A stretch of 52,652 nucleotides of DNA, from the NCBI RefSeq assembly GCF_000156355.1, contig NZ_GG657900.1, positions 1-52,652 of the forward strand, given 5' to 3'. This DNA is from Methylophaga thiooxydans DMS010 (GTDB lineage Bacteria; Pseudomonadota; Gammaproteobacteria; Nitrosococcales; Methylophagaceae). The notes under the pieces were generated by a model. That model ran no database searches, had not been told where the DNA came from, and saw only the letters and a program-made list of their open reading frames with translations. The position numbers and the translations under genes are program-made. Positions 1 through 7,718 of this stretch are shown here, piece after piece (the first letter of the stretch is position 1; every line of letters starts with the position of its first letter).

Positions 1-204
1 TGGCGAAACTACTCCTCGCTTAACCAAACGTCTCAGCAAAATCCTAGCGACTTGGTCTGGCTTCATACCTCCAAGAGTGGTGAACTCGACCTCTGGCTTA
101 TGAGGGTCACCTAGATCACCATAAACCCGAACCACACCACCAACTTCATGGTACTCAGACTCATAGAGCTTCCCTTCGACCTCAACAGAAACAAAACCAG
201 ACAT
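1..204 (-). CDS. Hypothetical protein, 5' part only (runs off the window)
   Basis: An open frame starts at an ATG at 204 and stays open for 68 codons to the window edge. A good Shine-Dalgarno (GGAG, about 7 nt before the ATG) supports this start. The visible protein begins MSGFVSVEVEGKLYES and reads as a small beta-rich domain followed by a basic helix (VARILLRRLVKR). I do not recognise the family. It follows the 240-1130 gene in the same direction with a 35-bp gap, so it is probably part of the variable end of the prophage downstream of com and the methylase. It could also be the first host gene if the phage end lies between them. Confidence 0.6.
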   Translation of the reverse strand, partial: MSGFVSVEVEGKLYESEYHEVGGVVRVYGDLGDPHKPEVEFTTLGGMKPDQVARILLRRLVKRGVVSP

Positions 205-239
205 AACAAACTCCAAACTAACTATAGGTAATTAATGAT

Positions 240-1130
240 CTATTTAAGCTGCTTTATATAAGAAGTAAATGCAGAAGATTCATCATAACTGCCACCTAAA
301 CGATCAAGTGGTTTTAAGTTCTCTCTAGTGAGAAACACTCTGGCAAAGAGAATGATTTGTGTGGCTTTACTGACTAAAGAGTCAACCTCTCTAACCCACT
401 TCGCCCATTTCTCTAAATCTTGATAACTGAGCTGATTTATATCGGCATCTCTCAATTGATTGAGATTGCTTTCAAGCTGAATAACCACCAACTCTCTGAT
501 GTCGTTCTCATCATACAAAGCCTCTAAGCCAGCAATTTCAGCAACAGGACGTTCAACATAATGAGGCCTTTCAAGGGTTACATTTTGAGCAGCCTCAATA
601 GCTTCAACCTCTTGCACAGTAGCTTTCACGGTAATTATAAGTTGATTACTCCGTGTCTTGATCATGCTAGACAAGGCTTTAGATATGGTAGGAAATTTAT
701 TCTGTTTAAACGGGCTAAGTTTAGAATTAGCCCAATTGGCACCTTTTTCCTGAGCCTTTAGTTCCGAAACCTGTTGTTGAACAGAATCAATATCAAACTC
801 TCTTAATGTGGCACGGTTTTCAGATTCAGTAACAAAACGGTCGAAGCGTTTCGATAGAGTGTTGAATTCAACACCGAAGTAACTGGCACCACATAACTGG
901 CCGATGTTAGTGGTATAGCCATCTTCAGTTGAGACAATATAGCCTTTGTTATGAGGCGAATGACAAGTTGATAAACCACAACGAATTTTTTCAGTAAAAG
1001 TATAATTACCTAGAATCTCCTTTAATTTATGGTCTGATGGATCGAGGTTTTCCTCAAAACCAGCTAAGTCTTGAATATCTCCCCATGAATCAACACGGAT
1101 TAAGCCTTTCTCGGTATTTAGTGTAATCAT
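240..1130 (-). CDS. Hypothetical protein with a cysteine-containing N-terminal domain
   Basis: A 296-aa protein that I do not recognise. Near residues 50-82 it has CGLSTCHSPHNKG and then QLCGASYFG, a spacing compatible with a small metal-binding knuckle that includes a His. The remainder is mostly helical and charged (an EFDIDSVQQQVSELKAQEKG stretch suggests a coiled coil), with no transmembrane segment or signal peptide. It follows the adenine methylase by 31 bp on the same strand, so it is probably cotranscribed. Base composition is more AT-rich than the structural genes, typical of the variable cargo end of Mu-like phages. It could be an anti-restriction or other accessory protein, but nothing in the sequence shows that. 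Confidence 0.7.
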   Translation of the reverse strand: MITLNTEKGLIRVDSWGDIQDLAGFEENLDPSDHKLKEILGNYTFTEKIRCGLSTCHSPHNKGYIVSTEDGYTTNIGQLCGASYFGVEFNTLSKRFDRFVTESENRATLREFDIDSVQQQVSELKAQEKGANWANSKLSPFKQNKFPTISKALSSMIKTRSNQLIITVKATVQEVEAIEAAQNVTLERPHYVERPVAEIAGLEALYDENDIRELVVIQLESNLNQLRDADINQLSYQDLEKWAKWVREVDSLVSKATQIILFARVFLTRENLKPLDRLGGSYDESSAFTSYIKQLK

Positions 1131-1161
1131 CGCTTAAGAATGTGACTCCATTTGTTAATTA

Positions 1162-1923
1162 TCACCAATTCCATATTAGCAGCTCACGGGATGCTTTTTT
1201 ATTGTGATTTCCACCTACCGTGTAATTGATATTTAAAGGCTTATTTGAGAGGCCTTTAAAGACCTTTTTAATAGTGTCGTGGTCGTTGATGCTGATGAGC
1301 ATTTTGCCTTGGATAGTTTGGGCCAGTTCTGCCATGGTTTCGTATTGTTCTAAACCAAAGTCTTGACCGTAACCTGCGGTTTCATAGTACGGTGGATCCA
1401 GATAGAACAGTGTGCCTGGTCGATCATATTTCTGAATGCAGCGCTGCCAGTCTAGGTTCTCGACGTTGGTTCTGGCCAGGCGAAGGTGAGCGGCGCTCAG
1501 ATCCTCCTCGATGCGGAGTAGATTGAGCCGTGGCGGACTGGTAGTGGCGGTGCCATAGCTCTGGCCGTCGACCTTGCCACCGAAGGCAAGCTTTTGCAGA
1601 TAGTAGAACCTGGCTGCACGCTGGATATCGGTGAGCGTTTCGGGTGTTTTGGCTTTTTCCCATTCAAACAGTTGTCTGCTGGATAAGGCCCACTTGAACT
1701 GCCGGACGAATTCTTCAAGGTGGTGCTGAACAACCCGGTAAAGGTTGGTCAGCTCACCATTGATGTCATTAAGCACTTCGACTTTGGATGGTTCCTTTTT
1801 GTAAAAGAGCGCTGCGCCACCAGCAAAGACTTCGACGTAGCATTGATGTTCCGGAAACAGGGGCAGGATGTCTTTTGCGAGTCGGGTTTTACCGCCCATC
1901 CACGGGATAATTGGTTTGGCCAT
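1162..1923 (-). CDS. D12-class DNA N6-adenine methyltransferase (Dam-like), phage-encoded
   Basis: A 253-aa protein with the layout of D12-class adenine methylases. The N-terminal SAM-binding motif PWMGGKTRLA (residues 7-16) is followed by the EVFAGGAALF motif near 31-40, a helical target-recognition region, and the catalytic DPPY tetrapeptide at 176-179. It transfers a methyl group from S-adenosylmethionine to adenine N6 in DNA. Target specificity cannot be read from sequence; GATC is only one option. The start codon lies inside the 3' end of the com gene (35-bp overlap), the place mom occupies in phage Mu. The likely role is protecting phage DNA from host restriction late in growth, with translation probably coupled to or activated by Com. 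Confidence 0.92.
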   Translation of the reverse strand: MAKPIIPWMGGKTRLAKDILPLFPEHQCYVEVFAGGAALFYKKEPSKVEVLNDINGELTNLYRVVQHHLEEFVRQFKWALSSRQLFEWEKAKTPETLTDIQRAARFYYLQKLAFGGKVDGQSYGTATTSPPRLNLLRIEEDLSAAHLRLARTNVENLDWQRCIQKYDRPGTLFYLDPPYYETAGYGQDFGLEQYETMAELAQTIQGKMLISINDHDTIKKVFKGLSNKPLNINYTVGGNHNKKASRELLIWNW

Positions 1924-2083
1924 GTTTTTCCTCTATTGGTCTGGCACTCGCTGGTGCTGGATTAAGAGGCTCAATGGCCTTCAGGTTGTTGAGTGTCTTA
2001 CATCGCGGACACTTGATTTCGATTTGTACGTATTCAGCTTTAGCCAGTAACCGGCTGCAGCCACCACATCTAACTTCTTTCAT
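1889..2083 (-). CDS. com: Com-family translational regulator
   Basis: A 64-aa protein with the four-cysteine zinc-finger pattern of Mu Com: CGGC at residues 6-9 and CPRC at 25-28, around a short hairpin (AKAEYVQIEIK). In Mu, Com binds the mom mRNA and opens a structure that hides the mom start. A Shine-Dalgarno (GAGG, about 7 nt upstream) supports the ATG at 2083. The gene overlaps the start of the downstream methylase by 35 bp, the same nested arrangement as com-mom, but here the effector is a D12-class adenine methylase. The C-terminal 25 residues are low-complexity and probably exist because of the overlap. Confidence 0.88.
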   Translation of the reverse strand: MKEVRCGGCSRLLAKAEYVQIEIKCPRCKTLNNLKAIEPLNPAPASARPIEEKHGQTNYPVDGR

Positions 2084-2120
2084 GTGAGCCTCTATCTGTT
2101 TGTGCTAGGCTGGCCCGGCT

Positions 2121-2206
2121 GCGTCGACGCGGCGGGATGGCCTTGGTTGGCTCACAGGGTATGTGCCTGTGGGTTGACGGCTCGGCAGTGTTGGCGCACT
2201 GCCGAG
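2121..2206. other. Structured com leader: strong hairpin and a 10-bp palindrome
   Basis: The 138-bp gap between the phospholipase-like gene and com contains a perfect 10-bp stem (2181-2190 with 2197-2206, CTCGGCAGTG and its complement, 6-nt loop) and, nearer com, the palindrome GCGTCGACGC at 2121-2130. No T-run follows the hairpin on the minus strand, so it is not a clear intrinsic terminator. It may be a processing site or a regulatory structure in the com leader. No GATC site lies in the gap, so the Dam/OxyR-type control of Mu mom is not evident here. Confidence 0.55.
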
Positions 2207-2221
2207 TCGCTGTCTCTTCCT

Positions 2222-2584
2222 TTACTTCAGTATTTGGTCTAGCGATTTGTATTGGCCATCTTCAAAATGAAAACGGCCAAAGAAGCGAACCAGACCATAG
2301 AACCCAACAGCTTCTATAGCTGCTGGCAATTGTAATGACCAATGCAGCCGCTTGACATCTCGCAGCATGGCTTTAAAAAAGCCTCGGTCAGCTGAGAGAC
2401 GATCCTTATCACCACCACCACGTTGGTAGTTAAAATCGTGATGACGGCAACTCGCCTCGAAGAACCAGCCAAATAACAGCTTAGCAACTGGTTCGGGTAG
2501 CCAGTCAGGGCCACAGCCATTTCCAAAACTGATTTTTTGTTCCGGTGTCAGGTCTGACCAGGATATTTTTGATTGCTTAGGCAT
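2222..2584 (-). CDS. Phospholipase A2-like phage protein
   Basis: A 120-aa protein with the signature of prokaryotic/fungal-type phospholipase A2. CRHHDFNY at residues 46-53 carries the catalytic His-Asp pair (H49-D50), an upstream NGCGPD segment supplies a likely disulfide or loop cysteine (C24), and a second acidic cluster follows (KDRLSAD, 60-66). The enzyme class hydrolyses the sn-2 ester of phospholipids. There is no signal peptide. The start overlaps the stop of the upstream fibre-assembly gene (TAATG), placing it in the tail-fibre transcript. It could help with membrane penetration or lysis, or keep the fold without activity. The family call rests on the motif alone. Confidence 0.6.
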   Translation of the reverse strand: MPKQSKISWSDLTPEQKISFGNGCGPDWLPEPVAKLLFGWFFEASCRHHDFNYQRGGGDKDRLSADRGFFKAMLRDVKRLHWSLQLPAAIEAVGFYGLVRFFGRFHFEDGQYKSLDQILK

Positions 2585-3105
2585 TAGCTGTAATCCACAA
2601 CAATCGCGTCAATATCAGCTTGAATCACATCCGGCTGCTGCTCATCTTCGTGCTGTGTTTGAAGTGCATAGAGCAAGTCTTCATAGTCCTGCTTTTTTCC
2701 AATAGCTGGGCCAGCCACACTTTTATAATTGGACGCATTGCTAATGATTCGTCCGACTAGGGTTGCTTTATCAACGCTGGCTCTCTCTGCAACAATGAAG
2801 TCAATCAGTGGCGTCGGCGCGGCATTGTCCGACTGCCAAGCTATTGCTTCTGGCTCTTGCGTTGGGAAGCTAGCAATTTCTTCAGCCGTATAAAGACTCG
2901 TGACTGGAGCCATGGCTAGTTTGAATTTCTGAACAATCTCAGAATGCTTATTAGCAAGCCGATCATCGATTATTAGTTTTGAATCTATGACAGATTGAAT
3001 TTCTGACTCATCAATTTCAGTCATGCCAGACTTAATTAAATGATCTTGTGAGCCATCGGATTCAAATGCAAAGACATTATTATTTTCGTCTTTAAAATAT
3101 TTCAT
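2584..3105 (-). CDS. Putative tail fibre assembly protein
   Basis: A 173-aa protein directly downstream of the tail fibre gene with stop/start overlap (TAATG). Its N-terminus (MKYFKDENNNVFAFESDGSQ) matches the style of fibre-assembly and tail-accessory proteins, which begin with a short module describing a field-like beta strand followed by a helical body. Position corresponds to Mu gpU, the chaperone needed for trimerising and attaching the fibre. No enzyme motif, membrane segment or signal peptide is visible. The call depends mainly on position and on the N-terminal pattern. Confidence 0.6.
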   Translation of the reverse strand: MKYFKDENNNVFAFESDGSQDHLIKSGMTEIDESEIQSVIDSKLIIDDRLANKHSEIVQKFKLAMAPVTSLYTAEEIASFPTQEPEAIAWQSDNAAPTPLIDFIVAERASVDKATLVGRIISNASNYKSVAGPAIGKKQDYEDLLYALQTQHEDEQQPDVIQADIDAIVVDYS

Positions 3106-4052
3106 TATCTAAGCTCCCACCAAACATCAAATCCCGAAAGAACTCCAGCTCCGGCTTGATATGTGCTACCGTTCGGAATAATCAAATTAACGTATTGTTC
3201 ATCAGAATCACCTGCGATAGTGCAGATAACTTCACCGTCAACAAGGAAATTACGAGGCCCACTGCCAGCGCTTAGAACTATCGCCAGTTGAATAGATCTA
3301 CCAGTAGTGTTTGTATAAGTAACACCCTCTGAACGACTGACAAAAACGTCTTGCCAGACCTGCCCCTCGCCAATAGCCATCGTTTTGATTTTGGCATCAA
3401 GCTTGTCGGGGCTGATAATACTCTCAGTCGTATCGGTTCCCGTATTCCATGTCGTCTGATCCTGAATAGGCGTACCGGCAATCGGGTCAATATCAACAAA
3501 CATCACGGTGGCTGATTTAGCCAGACCGACGACCACCTTTTCGGATGGCGCAGTTGCAGTAATTTCCCCCTCCGTACTGCCAGACAGATAATACTTGTCA
3601 CCCACCGTCAGGCCGGAGAACAGCGCCGAACGACCAAACGCTTCGACCAGGCTGTTGGTGACATCCGCAAAGCCGACCATCTTCTGTTTGTCGGTACCGT
3701 CGGCAATGGCACGGTCATAGCGGCTGTTGGCAGTGTCCCAGTACACGGCATCGCCATCGGCTACTGATGGACCAAAGGTGACATCTTCCAGCCGTACAAC
3801 GTGGTTGGTGGCTGAGACCAGCTTGACGATGGCTTTCTGCAGCAGGTTTAAATCACCATCATCAGGTGTGAGGCCTGCATTAGTGATGACGTTGCGTAGT
3901 GACTCGCCCATTTTGTAGAACCAATGCGCGCCGGGCCATGTCGCTGGTGTACCGGATGTAGGATCACCATTTGTTGGATAACCAACTGACGGTACTGCTG
4001 GGGCATCAGGAGGTGATGCTGAAGCATCCGCTTCATAATTACGTGGTTCCAT
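3105..4052 (-). CDS. Tail fibre protein
   Basis: A 315-aa protein in the position of Mu gpS. The N-terminus is rich in Pro, Gly and Ala (SVGYPTNGDPTSGTPATWPG) and leads into a FYKMGESLRNVI helix, as in adsorption-end fibre proteins. The middle and C-terminus are Gly/Ser/Thr-rich beta sequence, ending in a compact FLVDGEVICTI to WWELR domain that is probably the receptor-binding tip. A strong Shine-Dalgarno (GGAGG, about 8 nt upstream) marks the start, 2 bp after the gp48-like gene. The tip should determine host range. It is shorter than Mu gpS (504 aa). Confidence 0.78.
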   Translation of the reverse strand: MEPRNYEADASASPPDAPAVPSVGYPTNGDPTSGTPATWPGAHWFYKMGESLRNVITNAGLTPDDGDLNLLQKAIVKLVSATNHVVRLEDVTFGPSVADGDAVYWDTANSRYDRAIADGTDKQKMVGFADVTNSLVEAFGRSALFSGLTVGDKYYLSGSTEGEITATAPSEKVVVGLAKSATVMFVDIDPIAGTPIQDQTTWNTGTDTTESIISPDKLDAKIKTMAIGEGQVWQDVFVSRSEGVTYTNTTGRSIQLAIVLSAGSGPRNFLVDGEVICTIAGDSDEQYVNLIIPNGSTYQAGAGVLSGFDVWWELR

Positions 4053-4054
4053 TA

Positions 4055-4642
4055 TTATCCTCCGTAGGAAAAAATGAGTGTGGTGTGATCGGGTTTTAAT
4101 CTATGGAGTGTGCATTCGAGGCGCTTATTGCCCCATGATGCTAATGGCTCATCGACGCGGCCATTCACTCTCCAATAGCTAATCGTTTCTTCAGGCGCAT
4201 TGACCTGCCATGCAAACTGCCAAGACTGCCCATAAAGCGGTTTATTGACTCGGTCTGCGACTGTCCAGCGCGAAAACTCGGTGATAGTGACTTGATAGCC
4301 AATCGATTCTGCAATGGCTATAAAATACGGGATGCTTTGCCCCCCTTTATTGGTCACTTTGGCGTATAGGCTAGCCAGTCGCTGCTGAAGGGTTTGCACG
4401 TCATCTACGCACGGATCGGGCAGCGCGTAAGCGGCTTCCCACTCATTAAGCATTTCATAGGTGGTACGCGGGTCTGCTTCGTCTAACAGGTCATCTTCAC
4501 GGGCGTGAAGGATGGCAAGCTCTTCAGCGGTTGATTCGAACAAGCCGATAAAGTCAGGATCGTGTTGCAGATCGTCCCAAAGCAGGCCGCGAGGCATTAA
4601 GGCCATCAGCATAGTGAGGTATTGCTGGGTTTTTATTGCCAT
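4055..4642 (-). CDS. Baseplate/tail protein, Mu gp48 family (DUF2313/YmfQ-like)
   Basis: A 195-aa protein starting with a helix that contains LMPRGLLW, then a long acidic helix (TAEELAILHAREDDLLDEAD) followed by PRTTYEMLNEWEAAYALPD, a pattern typical of the YmfQ/gp48 family. The family caps or connects the baseplate to fibres in Mu-type tails. Its start overlaps the end of the gp47-like gene by 10 bp, so translation is probably coupled. The C-terminal part (ISYWRVNGRVDEPLASWG) looks like a small beta domain that may receive the fibre. Confidence 0.85.
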   Translation of the reverse strand: MAIKTQQYLTMLMALMPRGLLWDDLQHDPDFIGLFESTAEELAILHAREDDLLDEADPRTTYEMLNEWEAAYALPDPCVDDVQTLQQRLASLYAKVTNKGGQSIPYFIAIAESIGYQVTITEFSRWTVADRVNKPLYGQSWQFAWQVNAPEETISYWRVNGRVDEPLASWGNKRLECTLHRLKPDHTTLIFSYGG

Positions 4643-5697
4643 GTGATATCACCTGGCACGAGAATTTGGCCTAGCGTTAGCGTGACGTCTTCTGTCGGGC
4701 TAACTAAAACATGATCGGTCTCACCAGCAGCGATACTAATCGCTTCTCGGATATGGCTGACTTTGATAGTGCCTTTGCCATTACCATCTTCTGGAATCGC
4801 TTCTCGCGAAAGTAAGTCGGCTATTTCGGATTCAACGGCTGCTTTGACAACCGTGGTATTCGGTGTCAACGCGATAGTTAAATCTAAAGCGACAGGGATG
4901 GGGGCAACAACATAGATCCCGGCTGTAACAGGGTGCTGTTCAAAAATATAGTCATACACCGCTTCCACTTCAGTCGCATCAGGGATGATGCTGTCATCGT
5001 TATCTCTCACGAAACGAACGGTGACAGTGCCTTCACCCATCTCACCCGGATATTGCCATGCACGGGTAACACCTGGCACTTGTTTTGACCATCTAATGTA
5101 GTCATGTGCCGCGCCACCTTGAGCCGGTTGCTGGATGTTTTCGATATGACGTTGACGCCAACTTTCAAGCTGCTCGATGTCGGTACCATTGTTAATACCG
5201 TCTGCGTCAACGATGGCTTGGCCATTAATACCGGCAAGGGTATCGACAAAGGTTAAGGCAACGCCAGCGATGGCATTGGCTTCAGCGCCTGGCAAAACGG
5301 CTGTGACTGAAATAACGGCTTCACCACCGACAATAGTGACTTCATCATCGACTGTGTATTCAACCGCATCAGCACGTTTTAGAGTTTTACCGGCTTCGAT
5401 AACAGCGCCATTGGTGCCGGTGACTTCACATTGGCCGATCGCGTATTCGAATGGGTTTCGCTCGGTGCCTTCAATTGATGCGAGACGACCAAAGTGCGCT
5501 TCATCGGCGCTATCAGGCAATAACTGCTTCGCTTTATAGGCTTGATAGCCATACATCTCATGCATGCCACCCGCCATGACCGTGGCAAAGATATTAAACG
5601 GTGAACGGCGCAGACGTGGCTGACCATCGGTTCTGCTATCAATATTCGCCGTTAAACGGGCATGTAATTCTGCCAATGAAGGACGTTTAAACGCCAT
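4633..5697 (-). CDS. Baseplate J-like protein, Mu gp47 family
   Basis: A 354-aa baseplate wedge protein. It carries the baseplate-J features: MAFKRPSLAELHARLTANID at the N-terminus, the LLPDSADEAHFGRLASIEG motif, and a QPAQGGAAHDYIRWSKQVPGV segment near the middle. The start is taken at 5697 because GGGAGG sits 6 nt before this ATG; an ATG 18 bp upstream lacks such a site and would lie further into the preceding gene. It overlaps the gp46-like gene by 11 bp. The protein forms the ring around the central spike that triggers sheath contraction. Confidence 0.93.
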   Translation of the reverse strand: MAFKRPSLAELHARLTANIDSRTDGQPRLRRSPFNIFATVMAGGMHEMYGYQAYKAKQLLPDSADEAHFGRLASIEGTERNPFEYAIGQCEVTGTNGAVIEAGKTLKRADAVEYTVDDEVTIVGGEAVISVTAVLPGAEANAIAGVALTFVDTLAGINGQAIVDADGINNGTDIEQLESWRQRHIENIQQPAQGGAAHDYIRWSKQVPGVTRAWQYPGEMGEGTVTVRFVRDNDDSIIPDATEVEAVYDYIFEQHPVTAGIYVVAPIPVALDLTIALTPNTTVVKAAVESEIADLLSREAIPEDGNGKGTIKVSHIREAISIAAGETDHVLVSPTEDVTLTLGQILVPGDITWQ

Positions 5698-6148
5698 TGA
5701 AAGCCTCCCAGGCATAATTGAAATTTAAAAGCTGGCCGTCTGCTGTTTCGATGTCGATATCTAAGGCTAACCATTCAGCGCGTGGGTAACTGGCTGTGAC
5801 TTGCACGGAATCAACCACTTCATCATCAATGAGATGCTGCAAGGCTTCATCGGCATAGTCTTCAGCGGCTTTTCGCACAGGCTCGGTTTGCTTTTCACGT
5901 TGTAACAACCAAAGCCGTGAGCCGATCAAGTCACCAGAAACAGACGCCAAGGCATCGCCCCACCAGCCACGTTTATCATTGGTGCCATCGGGGATGACGT
6001 CATCTGAGTCGGCTTGTCTGTCAGTGAAAAGCGCCACGATGACGGCTGTTTCCAGTATCGCGACGTAGGTAATTTTTAATGGATCGGTTTCCAGCACAAA
6101 GCGTGGACGACCATTTTTATTCACCATTTTGATAACAAAATCCATCAT
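5687..6148 (-). CDS. Phage GP46-family baseplate protein
   Basis: A 153-aa protein that fits the GP46 family: an early beta strand, then TDRQADSDDVIPDG and the diagnostic GWWGDAL segment near residue 61, followed by a SRLWLLQREK helix and a C-terminal domain. This family is the small gp25/W-like wedge component of Mu-type contractile tails. Its ATG overlaps the stop codon of the spike gene (ATGATG/TGA arrangement), indicating coupling. Two adjacent ATG codons are possible starts; choosing between them changes only one residue. Confidence 0.88.
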   Translation of the reverse strand: MMDFVIKMVNKNGRPRFVLETDPLKITYVAILETAVIVALFTDRQADSDDVIPDGTNDKRGWWGDALASVSGDLIGSRLWLLQREKQTEPVRKAAEDYADEALQHLIDDEVVDSVQVTASYPRAEWLALDIDIETADGQLLNFNYAWEAFNGV

Positions 6149-6696
6149 GGTGTCATACTCTGATTAGGGTTACTGGTGGTGCCGCCACTATCGCCATTAT
6201 GATTGTGGCCGTTATAAGTAGAACGCATGCTCGCCATGGTCAGACCATCGCTATCGACGTGATCGATAATGTCGCCGGTGACGTTCAGTTGGCCTTCGAT
6301 ACGAAAAACCGGCACTTTGGCCGTGATTTGTGTGTTGGCAATCAACTCCATCAGGCCACCCTGCTTGAGGTGAACGAGTTGTCCTTGACTATCGTAGAGT
6401 GCAACTTCGCCCGGCTTGAGACTGACTTGACGATAGCGCTTATCATCCATCTTGATGCAAACATAGCCATTGGTTTTACCGCCAATAGCCGCGACGACAC
6501 CTTTTGCTCCGGGTAGTGGCACGGATGTTATGCCGTAATCTTGAATGCGAGGCACCTCAATCACCTCACCAGATAAGGTTTCGATCTGCACCATTTGAAT
6601 CGGTGGTGCGTCATTGACTTTAAGCAAGGCACCGACACGTAGCATTTGTTGCAGGCCACGTTTTAATGGTGACAGTAATTTCTGTAAGCGACGCAT
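6145..6696 (-). CDS. Baseplate spike protein, Mu gp45 / gpV family
   Basis: A 183-aa tail-spike protein. The N-terminal OB-like domain (VQIETLSGEVIEVPRIQDYG, then PLPGAKGVVAAIGG) is followed by a short beta-helical stem (VFRIEGQLNVTGDIIDHVDSD) and a tip containing GHNHNGDSGG. The His-x-His near the tip matches the metal-binding apex seen in contractile-phage spikes, including Mu gp45, where iron is coordinated. It should form a trimer that pierces the outer membrane. The gene overlaps the hub gene by TAATG. Confidence 0.9.
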   Translation of the reverse strand: MRRLQKLLSPLKRGLQQMLRVGALLKVNDAPPIQMVQIETLSGEVIEVPRIQDYGITSVPLPGAKGVVAAIGGKTNGYVCIKMDDKRYRQVSLKPGEVALYDSQGQLVHLKQGGLMELIANTQITAKVPVFRIEGQLNVTGDIIDHVDSDGLTMASMRSTYNGHNHNGDSGGTTSNPNQSMTP

Positions 6697-7718
6697 TACC
6701 AGACACCGCCTTCATCGTTTGGCTCTGGCAGGGCTTGTAGTTCAAACGCTTCAGGCAAACCAAGGATCAGCTCAGCGCGCAGCCCTTTATCATCAACTAT
6801 ATAGGTGATGCCTACGATCAATAGGTCACGATTGACATTCAGGTAGTGGTCTTTCACTGCGATAAGGCAATTGGGTTCGATCAATTCATCGTCTAAATAC
6901 CAGCTCAGCATCGTGTAATTAAATGTCTGAGCTTTCGCTGCAGAAATATTTCTATGCCATGTGGCTCTGGCTTTGCAGCCAGCGGCATCTAAGGCATCTT
7001 CAGCTAGAATAATTTTAGGTCGATGACGAGTAACGGCTTTATCTGCCACGGTAGCTGACACCGATACCGTATCTATCCAGGCACTGCTGGTTTGGCCTTT
7101 AACCGTGTAGTGACTAAAGCGTTCGCGTGATGAGCGTTTACGACTACCGGCTTTAATGTTGACACCGGTTTCTAAACTGCCTTTCAGGCGTCGGGTTCCG
7201 GAACGTGTGATTTTTAGGCCACCCAAACCATCAGACACTAGCAGTACTGCTCTGATTTTAGCGACGGTATCGAGCACTTCAAAGGTGCTTTCACCTTCAT
7301 CTGATTTCATTGTGGCAAACGGTTTGCTGGTATCAACCGTTGAGGACACCGGAATACCGTATGGCTCACAGAGTACTGACGCACCCTCTAATTGGTTACG
7401 ACCAGCCCACTGAAACGATGGCGCGCTACAATCAACCAGGTCACCGGTTGCATCACGCCCTGCTACTTGAATGCCATTAGTGCTGTCATCATAGCTATGA
7501 TCAACTTCATCAATATAGCCAGTGATGACCGTGTGATCATCAATCGTCACCTTGCAGGAATCGCCATCGTTAATAGGGCGTGGCGCGCTGTTTTCAGACC
7601 ATTTATCAGTCAGCTTGAGATTAAACTCATTCGCAATTTGAACAATTGAACGATTGATCCGAACCTCTTCCCAGCCATACCAGTCCAGACCATTCACTTT
7701 CAAGGCGACATCATGCAT
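6696..7718 (-). CDS. Baseplate hub protein, Mu gp44 (gpP) family
   Basis: A 340-aa protein in the position of the Mu gp44 hub. The start at 7718 (MHDVALKVNGLDWYGWEEVR) is chosen because GGAGG lies 7 nt upstream; the frame is open a further 36 codons but those overlap the upstream gene and look like noise. The N-terminus has the typical hub opening (beta strands around a GWEEVRINRSIVQIANEFNL module), the middle has AGRDATGDLVDCSAP, and the C-terminus ends with the WYLDDELIEPNCLIAVKDHY region. It links the tube to the spike. Confidence 0.9.
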   Translation of the reverse strand: MHDVALKVNGLDWYGWEEVRINRSIVQIANEFNLKLTDKWSENSAPRPINDGDSCKVTIDDHTVITGYIDEVDHSYDDSTNGIQVAGRDATGDLVDCSAPSFQWAGRNQLEGASVLCEPYGIPVSSTVDTSKPFATMKSDEGESTFEVLDTVAKIRAVLLVSDGLGGLKITRSGTRRLKGSLETGVNIKAGSRKRSSRERFSHYTVKGQTSSAWIDTVSVSATVADKAVTRHRPKIILAEDALDAAGCKARATWHRNISAAKAQTFNYTMLSWYLDDELIEPNCLIAVKDHYLNVNRDLLIVGITYIVDDKGLRAELILGLPEAFELQALPEPNDEGGVW

